Assembly (NCBI GenBank): GCA_947462335.1
Contig: OX381704.1
Span: 40,924,942-40,988,941, forward strand
Direction of reading: 5' to 3'
Origin: Harmothoe impar
Lineage: Eukaryota; Annelida; Polychaeta; Phyllodocida; Polynoidae
DNA length: 64,000 nt
How positions within the stretch are numbered: position 1 is the stretch's first letter; each line of letters begins with the position of its first letter. The translations under genes and the position numbers were made by a program. The notes beneath the pieces were generated by a model, which was given only the letters and a program-made list of their open reading frames with translations, ran no database searches and was not told where the DNA came from. This document shows positions 43,341 through 54,801 of the stretch, piece by piece.

Positions 43341-46300
43341 AGGGGCAGTTTCTAAAGCTATAGGTTGGCCATGCCACTTCCTAACATACACACTTTGGCC
43401 TCCACACATACTACATGTAGCCCACCCCACCTCCCATAAATCAACTACCGGATGGGTGCCTGCCTGTCACCTCGGGACTACCTCACACCTGCCAAGGACG
43501 CACCCACCTATGGAGACGTCTTGTTGCCAAGACGTCGCAGATAGACTATACTCCCATATGGCCCTTTCCCTGCCCCCTCCCAGCTAGTGGTCCCCGGGGT
43601 TGTTTACAGCCATTTGACAAGACCGCTGGTGTCATATTGGTGCTGCCAACTGGTCCCTTGACATTAGACTTCATGACATGTCGTCGAAATAAAAGATGAT
43701 AAAATAATATCCACATGGGTGAATTGGGTATGCTATTTACCATCATATATAGACGTGTGACATATAGACATATGACATTGCATGTAATATTTAACTTATA
43801 TGTGAGGAAAATGTTGATCAGAGTGGAGAAAAGCTTTGCAGCCCCCTGACACTAGGTATACATGTATATGTGCAGTATTGTAAAGTGACATGTGAGGGGC
43901 TAGATCCCTGTAGACCCTAACGGCCCGGAAGTGACTGCTACAGCCCCCTGTCCCGTGAGCCGTGACGTGGGGCTGGGGGCTGGCTACAGGAGCAGAGGGG
44001 TATTGTTGATCATTGTTGTGCCCGCCCCGCCCCATGCATTCACCCTCCCGAATACCAAATGTGGATAAGGTTAATTTACATTGTGCGGCCTAGGCCCGGC
44101 GGGCGGGACGGCCTGCCCCCATGGGCCCATGTTTCACCGACCTGAAAGGATAAACCAATTAGGGAAGCTGAGCAGAAAATGAGTTTAGGCACAGTTACAC
44201 ATTCTTTCTCGCCCCTAATGCCTTGTGCCGCTCGCAGTGTGCTGTGATGATGATGTGGTTGGTCAGGGTGGGTGTGAAAGGTGTTGGGATGGGTCAGGGT
44301 ATAGCAGGGGGTTAGGAGGGGGGGGGGGGGGGTGTTCACCCCCAATCTCTGTCCTTCACAGGGTCCCAGTCTGGTATCAATATTCAGCACCCCACACCGG
44401 TAACCTAGACGACGCGCCGCGCCAATGCGGGAATGTGCACGCCATATTTTCAGGAACGCCCACCGGGCCTGGACAATTTGTCAGCAATTTTTAAAACTTT
44501 GCTGGCAAAGAAATTAACCATTTACTCCATATATACATTTCAATATCCCTCTTACATCTTTGAGAACACGTCCTCAGCCAAATTAGAAAACGTGCCGAAA
44601 AGTCATGAGTCATACACTTCTGGAAACAGTTTCATAATTATCTGAAAAATTACTATCATCAAAGGTGACTCGATAGAAAATAGTAAGAGTGATTATGAAG
44701 GCGTAGTTACGAGAGACACTATTAGGGTGGGTGGGGGGACTGTGGGGGATGGGGTTGACCCCCACAGTCCTTTATGTGAAAGGTGTGTCAGGAAGCTTTG
44801 TCAGCCCCTACAGACCCCGACCAGCTGGAGGGCTCCCACTCCGGGCACCCCTCACAGCGACACTCCAGTCGAGAACTTGCTTCTCCTGTTTCAAGAAGTT
44901 CTGGATATAAACGCAAGATTATCACGAGTGGAGTATTGACAGTGTAATCTATTCACGTGTGCCACCAACAAGTAATAGATGGACACAGTTGAACGTCCGC
45001 TCTGTATTGTTCCCAGTGCTTGTGATTCACATTTACCATATGTATTAATGATTTCGTTATCTCGACATGGAATCCATTGCCAGGGCAAGGTCCGTATACT
45101 TTATAACATTGTAAGTCTATTGTGTACAATTAGATTGTTGGTATTGTGTTCATTCAATGGCGGGAAACCTAAGGATGAAACTTGTTAGAGAAAATTAAGT
45201 CCATACGTTACATGAAAGGAATCTCTGTGCCAAGCATCATCTGTGTCCAGATTTCGGCGATACAGACCACAGCTCCATAGCCATATAAGGTACATCTATT
45301 ATACAGTGATAGCAATTAGCATAAAGCTCTGTGTTTTAGCAGCATATGAATAAAACATGAAGTTCCCTTTTGACAAAACCAAAGTTTCCAATGCAAGTAA
45401 CAAATGGCAGAGAGCTAGGCCTTGACCTTCTAGTAGTGCTATACACGTGTATCCGACACATTCCGCACCCTATGAGCAGTTCAGAGACTGAGGCGAGCAG
45501 CTCACAAAGACCCACGAGCAGCTCATCATGGACTGCCAACGAGCTACTCACTGACTGTTGGCCGACTCAGGCCTCATCCCATGTGCTCCAGGCGCCCCAC
45601 ACCGTGCAGACATGCATGACAAGCACTCCCCACTCACCTACACCAATCAGGCCACCATCCACCAGGCTTTTAGGCCGCATCAAATTTTTAAACCTGCATG
45701 ATTGGCCGTTGTGCGGCGGGCGGAGAGCGGCAGACCCACGCTTTGTGTGGCTGACATTGATGCTGCTGTTTGGCGGGCTGATAGCCTACCTCCGGTGGAT
45801 TGATCCGAGCAAGGCCGGATAAAACATAGTCCCCCACATCCAGCCCCTAACCTCCTCTCCTCATGTGCTCTCTCCATAATGTAGGGCTCTCTAACTGGTA
45901 GCACTTAAAACCTTAGCACCCCCTTTCCTCAACAACCACCTTGTCAAGAGCTCACTCTACATAGCTAGAGAGGTGTGACGACTATACCACATGACTTGCA
46001 CACAAAGTGCATGGCCTAAAGTCTAACGGTATATGGATTCCAATGGCATTGAGGCCCCATCATGTGCGATTACTATTAGCATTAAATGTACTAAAAACTC
46101 ACGTTTCCAGTACATTATAAAGTACACAATAACTGCCTGATATTTAGCTACATGGGGTGCTGAAAGAGGGGCATATCCCCCAGAGGCTCACATGACATTT
46201 GTCCAAGTATTATGCACACTGCGACGATAACATGACCCCTACCCCTGCGGGTAAACAAATTTACAAGAAACCTGTCGGAAATGAAGCTAGTGTGCGCACG

Positions 46301-48404
46301 CAGCTATCTGCATATGGCGCTAATGGCGGTGCGTGTGGGACTGACAGAGCGCGACGCGCGCCCTCCGGACATGTTGTGGACGGAAACCTCATGGAAACAA
46401 ATCGTACATTATTATGATGGCCGTAATTCTAGTTGGTAGATGTTGGGGAGTACTATAATGCCAGGTAGAGAGGTATGATGTGTTCACTTATTTTAAGATC
46501 ACAACTGACCTCAGTAGAAGCGAAGTTGGCATCCTGGCCTGTATAGTTCAGTCCGGCAGGATTTTATATAGAAAGCCATGCAGGTGTCCAGCCAAGGGAA
46601 CAAACCCGGATCAGAATATCAGGTTTTGTAGAGCAACTATGGGCAATGTGTTAGGGACTGGAGGACTGGAGGTTCACGGAGGTCAGGCGGAGCGCAGTGG
46701 GGTGCGTCTGGGCGGTGTTATTATTGATGGACGATCGTCGATCCCGGAAACACATGAGATTAGGGTGGTAATGGCGGGGGTCAGGCTATAGAGACGCCGT
46801 CACCGCGCCCGGCTTAGCCTCAATGACCGAGGGCTTTTCATTAGTGGGCTTGTTATGGCGGGTAACGGTGTGGAGCAGGCACATTGCTAGTCTGTGGGAG
46901 TGAGTGAAGGGGTTGGGGTGGAAAGGTAGGGGGAGGAGGTAGTCGTCGATGGCTCACTTATCGCGTGGCTGCCTCCCGCGACAATAACCATCGGCGACGG
47001 GGGCTCCTCGATCAGGGCTAAACGAGCTCCACCTATTGGCAATATATTGTGCTTCAGGCTGGGGTGAGTTGAGAATAGAAACAGTGGGGAGCCAGATTAT
47101 TGGGGCCACCTGCAACCTCCTCTACCTACCTTACCCCCCCCCCTCTGCTCTTACCACCATGCATGCTTACACTCACCCACCACCCACAGACGGGTCTCCA
47201 CCCAATACCGCTCACTCATACTGCTCGAATTGACTCCTTAACCCCCCCCCCCATCCCACCCAATCCACACACACCCGCCCATTCTAACCCATGAAGCAGC
47301 ACAACAGTGTCCCTGAAATATGACCGGAATCTGCCTTAAGTGGCTATGGTAATACGCCATCGAACATTCAATACGCCAATGGGGACGCCATAGAGTGGGT
47401 CCCAAAGCGAGGTTGAATAGCCTCCAACCTGATCCTCACCCCCTCCCACCTCCCAGCCTACAGACAAGCACCCACAACCTCCCACCGAAACACCGCTTCG
47501 TATTTACCGCGACCAGCTTCCGGTTAGAGCTCTCCACACGTGGAAACCAGTAAACAATGAGCACTTGATGTGGGATCATTGATTGTTTTACACAGGAGGG
47601 ACATGGGGGAGGGGGGTTTCACTTCTGGCAGCCTTCATGCATTCTGTGTGTAGAGGCCCGGGGTGGGGGACCATGGAGTGTTATTCTAACAGCTCCAGAT
47701 CGTGTTATGGATACCCTCTCACTGGAGGTCTCTGCGTGATCGTGTTTTCACGGCGGCCACCTCAATTTTCAGCCAATATGCTCGGCATGTTATCCATAGG
47801 GTTTACAAACACTCAAGTCTAATATACTCACGCCTATTCTATACCTACCCATGTACAGAGTGGCCCTTGTGTCCATGCCACACTGGAAGGCACGTCCATG
47901 CACCAGTTATTGGCTCTTGGTCTTTTGTTGTGTTCTCGGGCACTATGCTTTGGATCATTAAAGGTTCTCAAATTTAAGTACTCCGATGGATGAATGTATA
48001 AATGACACCTTTCTATGTAAATATGCATAGTCACTGTGATGCTAAAGAATGGACAAGACTAGGTGTGTTTTGGTTATAACTTTATTTCAGGCCAATACAT
48101 GTACCTGGATTTTATATTCAGAAGCTCAATTTGCTATAAATACACCCCTGGCAGTGTATTAAAAGCCATTTTATTAGTATCGCCGCTTGTAAATGCAGAG
48201 CACAGTATTGTTTAAGTGTATAACCACAAGCTCCATACTGTCAATAGCAGAACTGTATATGCATGTACATATATTTACTTTCAACTCGTGTTACAATACA
48301 TATTAAAAACTAATAAGCCCATTGTTCTCCATATACTTGTGCTAATTTGGCCCCTATATGCTTCTAATTAGCGGTGTGAATATAGCGATATATGAAGCTG
48401 CAAA
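43341..48404. other. Intergenic DNA with CpG-rich patches
   Basis: No supported gene. A poly-G tract of about 12 lies at 44320. CpG-rich patches without a frame occur at about 46230-46380 and 46780-47030 (CACTTATCGCGTGGC, CGACAATAACCATCGGCGACG). A frame of 150 codons at 45370 has no domain and a Ser/Thr-rich, low-information sequence. Polypyrimidine tracts (CCCCCCCC) occur near 47130 and 47240. Confidence 0.5.
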
Positions 48405-49205
48405 GAGACCACATGATAATTCAAGTCATGACGATATGAAAAGAAATAGAAAAGAAGCCACATAGGAAGAGAATCAATGTAGACGAAGCCAGTATGATAA
48501 GCTGAGAACCACGAGAAATAACATGAAATATAGAAAAAATGTGCAGTGCTGCATAGCTTATAAAACAACTGAATCATAAATGTTGAAGGAGGATGTGAAT
48601 CCCTAATGACAGGTAATGATATTTATGCTTTAAAGTATACTTATAGGAAGCCAAGTGACTTGATAAAGATAGGCAATGCTGTGGTCACTTAGAAGCCACA
48701 TGAAAAGGAATTGTACGAATATGATCAATAACTTGTGTAAAAAGGGAATATAGTTATGTATAAAGAGATAGTCGAGAAGAAAAGGGAATCCATGCAGGTT
48801 GTTACGAAGCCACACGAAATGAGAATACATAATACAGTCAAGAAGCCACAGTACAAGGGAAGCCATGAACGTATTATAGAAGGTTATGTCTCCTCAAGTG
48901 GCTATATGAGAGCGAATATACAATGAAGCAGTCATATGAAAAGAGAATCAATAGAAAAAATAGATGCAGTTGGTTCTACAAATAGGAAGGCTTAATAACG
49001 AAGCCACATGGAAGGGGACTTCAATAAGATAGCCTAACGGCTATCTGAAAAGGCAATAGACTGTCAGGAAGTCATGTGGTAATGGTGTCCATAGAACCAT
49101 GGAACCCATAAAGCTAGGCAATGCCAATGGCGTATTTCAAAAAGGAAGCCACGCGAAAAGGGAAACCATAAGCACAGATAGCAATAACAACCAAATGAAA
49201 AGGTA
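48405..49205. repeat. Decayed satellite, GAAGCCACATGAAAAGG-type
   Basis: About a dozen degenerate copies of a motif near GAAGCCACATGAAAAGGGAA (for example at 48691, 48808, 48844, 48999 and 49142) are spaced irregularly at 30-90 bp and separated by ATA-rich linkers. All recognisable copies are on the same strand. It reads as an old tandem array. No protein is implied, although stop-poor frames appear on the minus strand. Confidence 0.6.
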
Positions 49206-49589
49206 AATGTCGTAATATTTATCTATAACAGCGTAAAGATAAAACTACTTACCATAATGTGTAAAGCATGACAACAGCCATACATACCAGTAATATGCAG
49301 AAGACTGGCTCCAACCACAGATACAACACTACCAGGTGGCTTGACTGAATGAATAGCTGACATATGCTTGGAGAGTGCAGGTCCAGCTCTTCTTTGCTCC
49401 TCCAGACCTAAATGGGATAGGACTGGCCTGCTTATCCCCGGGGCTTGGCATGCTTATCCTGGGGCGGAGTGGTGAGGTGGATGGCAGGAGGGTATATGGG
49501 TGTGTGTGGGTGGGTGAGGGGGTGCTAGGGCAGAAGGAGGGGGTTAAAGGGGCAGCGGAACAACTTCATTTACATTGAGACTCAGTCAG

Positions 49590-49850
49590 CGCCCAGACCG
49601 GTCGTGCACGGCATGTCGGGTAATGGTGAGCTAATGGCGGGTCGTGACAGGCGGACCCCAAACCCGGGCAGACGACAAATTGACAAATGGCGCGAATTAG
49701 CCTCCTGGTCTGCGCGCCTGCTCTAGATTTGCTGCGGGACTCGCACCTGACCCCGCGGCGGTTTTAACGCCCCTCTCACATCTCTGATCACTGTGATTCA
49801 GGGAATCATCCCCTACTTCGTTTTATGGAAATCACTGCGTTAATTACATA
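49590..49850. promoter_or_regulatory. CpG-rich block with TAAT motifs
   Basis: Dense CpG (GACCGGTCGTGCACGGC, GCGCGCCTGC, CCCGCGGCGG) combines with TAATGG, GCTAATGGCGG, GCGAATTAGCC and GCGTTAATTACATAA. These are homeodomain-type cores in an otherwise frame-free block 4 kb 3' of the NK2 gene. Candidate enhancer, inferred from composition only. Confidence 0.3.
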
Positions 49851-51822
49851 ATATCAGACCGCGATAGAACAGCCCAAAGGCGATTAAGCTGTTCCGGGTT
49901 GATGACTGTAAAAATGTTTATGTTCATATAAAATATTCAAAACCGTGTTAATCCCAAATCAACTACAAATTTGGCTTAAAGGTTCATTCAGATAAATTGA
50001 AAGTTTAAAGTGAACAATTGAGTTTTAAAATGCTTTTAGTATGCATAGCAAATTACAATCAGCCATAAATTGAAAAACAATCAAAGCACTATGATGTCAT
50101 ACATGTGCTATAACGTAGTCCTCTTGTGTGGGAAATAACGATGCAGGTAAGGTAGCCCTTACCACAACCCTCATGGTATCTCATGCTTTTTTCCTTTGGA
50201 ATTTCACCACGTCCTTATACCTATATGATATACACCTTGGCATTTCGTATATATGTCTATACCTCATGTCAACGCCTAACACAGCTTTTTTTGTGTCTGC
50301 AAATAGTTCTATTGTAGCTCTATAGCTGAATGGTTATTTCATCCAAACCTTCTCTATCGTCGGAGTCTCTGTCCAATGTGTACAATGTCTCTCCAACTCA
50401 AGTCCTTTCCATGGGATTCCCTGTTCTAAGTTCTTCCCTTATTGGAAAGGGCCAGAGGTCGCTGGCTTGGTACAGGTCAGTGATTCAATCACGTTAAAAT
50501 CGGCGATGTAAACATCCTTTAAATTGCCAGATCGACTCCTGGTGGCACACAGGGCCCATGAGGTCAGGCTCAAGGTCAGTCCGATGTGAAGCTTACTCTA
50601 TTATCGCCCGCCCCTTTAGTTAACTGAATATCGCCCAGCGGCGACATGCGCGCCCCCTTGCTGGCGGCAGGACAATTACTGACTGGTTCACAGGTCGTGA
50701 GGAGATTACCCAAAAGCAAGAGATGACAAAAGTCACCCAACACCCGCTCCTGGGGGTAGGTGGGTTAGTGTGGGTGCCTGCATGCTGGAAATATGGCTAT
50801 AGTGTTGTGGTGGTATATGGGGAAGTGGTTCTGGGTTACCACAAGAAAGCAATAAGGTAAAGGTGACTGCTCTTTGTGCCTGTATCTGCCCACCTGACAT
50901 GTCACTCATCCCCCACTGCCCAATGTGGTGCACACTACCTGCACCTCCATTCACATCCCTAACCCCATCCCTTCACACTCTGCACATCCCGTATAGTCTC
51001 TCCCAACCCTCCCTCACCGCCCCCGTCCCGCCTCCCCACCGCCCTTAATGCCTAATCAATCCCAGTGTTTACCTTTGCCGCCCGGGGGCCGCCATTCCTT
51101 GGCCTTGGATACGGCTTGCCGCCGGGAGATGAAAGCAGCCGTCTGTGGCGGGCGGGGCGGGCTGCGGGGCCGGGGGCCGGCAGGCTGGGGGGACCCGTCA
51201 TCATTCTCCCGTCCGTGGTGGGCGAGGTGCCGACAAATTGCAACAATAAAAGGCGTGAAAAAAGGGCGTCGTGGTGCAGCGGTGTCCATATTGTACCAAG
51301 GCAGTGCCGGGTTGGGTATGATGATACAGAGGTGATATGACAGTCTGTGTGTCAGGGTGGGACAGAGGGGTGAGACAGGTCGCATACATACAGTGCACCC
51401 AGCACACATCACAAGGCCCGCTACACATGTGTGAAATACTCCAGTAGTGTCTGGGTAACCAGCCATAGTGTCGGGATTCTACTGAGATACTTACACACAC
51501 TGGGTGACAATGGGGAGACTGACCCTTAACCTTGTCGTCATGTAGGTGCACGTAGTTTTCTCATGTTATGGCTACAATAATATCACTAAGTAACTTCGCT
51601 TTGAAACTGAGCTCTGGTGCAGATGTTACAACCATATAGATAGCAAGGAGCTACAAAACAAAGAGACTGGGCATTATCTATTTAATAATTTACCTATACG
51701 TAGGATACTATTCTTAAGCCGACACCATATGAGTTTTCTACAAAATGACCCCTAATTATCCATACTATTTCATAGTAATCAAATTTGTAAGTAGTATATG
51801 AAAAGACCCATTTCCCAATTAA

Positions 51823-51883
51823 CCATTGTCTATACTACTTACAGTGTAGCCGCGGGTTGCCGTAAGTAGTATATAGACAATGG
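51823..51883. repeat. Short inverted repeat of the TAAGTAGTATA motif
   Basis: CCATTGTCTATACTACTTAC and CGTAAGTAGTATATAGACAA-TGG pair with a two-base bulge around a 20 base GC-rich loop (AGTGTAGCCGCGGGTTGC). A direct copy of the inner word (GTAAGTAGTATATGAAAA) lies 36 bp upstream at 51787. Confidence 0.7.
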
Positions 51884-53854
51884 CACATTTTGCGGGCTAA
51901 TGGTATTACTGAGACCTATTTATGACGATGTTGAAAATGTACATCGTTAAGAAGCACTTTAAATGATTGTACCGCAAAATGTACTTTCACAAAAAGAACT
52001 GTTCATTCAGTAAATCCAAGCTATAATGTTCCAGGTATGACTCTCATAAATAAGCACCATTTCAACATAATTAATAATTCCATGAAATTGATATTGGACG
52101 ATTAATCATTAGATGGTCTGTTGTGAGTTAATTAAGCGTGTTGTACTCATGTGTTTGCCTGTGTTATGTAAATGAGTCTAATTATAGTGATAAAAGCATG
52201 GGCTCTATTTAACAGGCAGATTGGGGGAGTGAGTCAATCAGTGTTATGATCTGTGACTGGGAGCAGCTCCCATGAACCGTTCCCTGAGCTGCTCTGTTAT
52301 TGATCCCCACATTTCACACCACAAAGGCCGTGTCAATTTGCCCTCACTTAGACAAACACATCCCCACAGCGTTAAAAATCTGGCCAATCCAACCATGGTC
52401 AAACATCTAAGGATCATGTAGTAAAAGCGGGTTGTTTCTCGTGCACTCACGTTGTAGTGAGAACATCTAATCGTTAAACTAGTGAAGTTGTATTTGCTAT
52501 AAAACGTTGGATGTGTGATAATGATGGATAGTAGTAATGTACAAAGAGAAGGCATTGTTTGAAGTCTTGTGTGTCAATTTTAATCCTGTATACAAGTATA
52601 TTCATACAGAATGCAGAGGATGAAAGTCTTCATGATGTAGATATTAAATAATGGCTAACGATCGAAAGGAAGGTCGGCAAAACATGGCGACGATGACCGA
52701 CCTCACAATATCATTAAACTTGATGATTTACGAAACGAGTGGAAATGTACAATGATTCTGCATCGTATTCGATGACAAACAAACAGACATATAATACATA
52801 CGAGCACCCAATTCTCTAGGAATGTTGTCTATAAATATAGATATTTGTGAGGGAGGAGTCTAGTCTCTTTGGCCTCGAAGCACACTCCGATCTTCTTGAA
52901 CAAAGAAAGGAAAGCCCAGTTCGTGGTATAACCAATGTCCGACATTTATACAAAATGTACAGTTGAAACTTGCTGTAGCAGCGAAGAGTGAGAAATGCCC
53001 AAACAGGGAGTGATCATACCAAAACATGTATTACCGTCAACATCATGGCGACGAACGCTGGGCACCAGAAAGGTGTGAGGTTTTGTGTCACAACGATGCA
53101 TCCTCAATTAAATAACAATTAATTAATTAAGTAGGAGTGGTATCCTCCTTCGTCGTTATCTATTTGTCTATGTTAATTGTCCTAATGTCCCAGAATGCAA
53201 TGAGGGAGTGAATGTCGTCTGCAAATTGTTTACCTCTATCACTTCTCCAAATTGCATTGCGTGTCTCTACATCACTAGGGATATCACCCAACGGTACAAG
53301 TAACTGTACGTTTTAGAGCGGTCTATGCACGTTAGTCAGATTCATACGCAGGAGCAGTGTGTCAATAATATTAGTCACATGTCAACCAACCTGGTCTTAT
53401 CACGCGTATTACAACGGCCCTGTTCGTGGATTACTGAAAAGATTGTCACCATGGAGATATGGGCGCTGCACCGTCCAGTGTCCCCCCTTGCTGCGTGATA
53501 ACACAGGCTGCCAGTAGCTGCCAAGAACTGCCAATGTTTAACGTTGCTGCACCCCACCCTGCACGGCTTGCCGCGGCACCTGCCCTTTTACGGACATTGG
53601 GCGCTGGGAACATCACGTCCCTCCCTCAAAGTTGGGCTATACACAGACATGGGAAACAATGACCATGACATAGTGAGGAACAGACATCCCATGTGTGTCC
53701 CAGCTCGTGGGTCCTGGAGGAGGCACCGCTGTAGCTCCTCCAGCCGATTTAACCTCTCTAGGAGGGATCCAGATAACAGGCAGGAGCCGGTTCTATTCTC
53801 ACCTTCTTAGGGTATTAAGTCCGCTGAGTTTAGTTTCTCTTCCATCCGCAGACG

Positions 53855-54801
53855 TCACCACCATCGTGTTTGTGGCTGCATGAGGGGGTGGCTGTAGGAG
53901 GGGAGCACGTTGTTGACGTTCATGTTCATGTGCATGTTGGAGTTCATAGAGCCCATGGAGCCCATGGACGACATGGAGCTCATGGCATAGGACCCTGACA
54001 TGTTCATGCCCGTCATGGCTGAACTCAGGGCATTGTTGTTCATAGTGGTCATACAGGCTGAGGGCGACATGCCCGACATCTGACCCGACCCCATGCCTGT
54101 TAAACCATTGAGTCCCGAGCACGAGCTCATGCCGTTCAGACCAGACGACATGCCGTTCATGGACGACATATGTGCGTTCATGTCCTGTGCCGTGCGCATC
54201 TGAGCGTTCATGCCGGACATGGGCTGGCACGGTTTGCCGTCGCGCACCAAGACGGGCACGGCGACGCGGCGCGGGCTCGGCAGCGGGTTCATCTCCAGAC
54301 CCCGCTCAGCCCGCGACCGCTTCAGCTTGTAGCGGTGGTTCTGGAACCAGATCTTCACCTGCACCGGACTGAGCCGGATGATGCTGGCCAGGTGCTCCCG
54401 CTCCGGGGCCGACAAGTAACGCTGCTGTCGGAAGCGCCGCTCCAACTCGTAAGTCTGCGCTTTGGAGAAGAGCACCCGCCGCTTGCGTTTCTTGCTCGGT
54501 GGGTTGTCGCCGTTGCCGTTGGACTGCTCCCCGCCGCTCTGCGTGCCGTTGTCGTTCTTATGGTCGCCATCCTCGTCGTCCTCATCCTCCATCTCCTTCA
54601 GCTTATCCTCGTCACAGTCGTCCAGGTCGTCACAGTCCTCAGACTTGACGGAGTGGATGTCAGAGTGGATGGAGGAGTCGGCGTCGGCGGGGCGGGACAA
54701 GGTGTCGGCGGAGGGAGGCGGCAGCATGGGGTGAGACGGCTGAGACAGACGCAGCGCGCTGTGGTCCGTCGGTACCGAACCCGGAACCAGTTGGTTTAAA
54801 G
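53855..54801 (-). other. Nkx2-2: Nkx2-2 coding exon 2 (homeodomain exon)
   Basis: Encodes residues 80-394: a Pro/Ser-rich linker, acidic tract, basic patch KKRKRR that probably also serves as nuclear localisation signal, homeodomain, NK2-SD and Met-rich tail, then TGA at 53855-53857. Its GC and CpG content is high relative to the intron. The open frame on the opposite strand across 54170-54799 is a by-product of this composition. Confidence 0.95.

Larger units (their letters stand above)
49206..53854. other. Region 3' of the NK2 gene
   Basis: No gene recognised. CpG-rich, frame-free blocks lie at about 49590-49770, 50590-50700 and 51060-51250. Several TAAT and TTAATTA words occur at 49830, 52100 and 53120. 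On the minus strand an ATTAAA hexamer (52578-52583, plus-strand TTTAAT) could be a late polyadenylation signal for the NK2 gene. I found no AATAAA closer to the stop codon. Confidence 0.4.

Noticed and set aside
45370..45822. A 150-codon frame ending in a hydrophobic stretch
   Set aside because: The possible membrane segment is at the very end and the rest is Ser/Thr/Pro low-complexity, with no homology recognised.
54170..54799. A 209-codon plus-strand frame
   Set aside because: Exactly antisense to the homeodomain exon. It is Val/Leu/Arg-rich from the GC-rich codons of the real gene.
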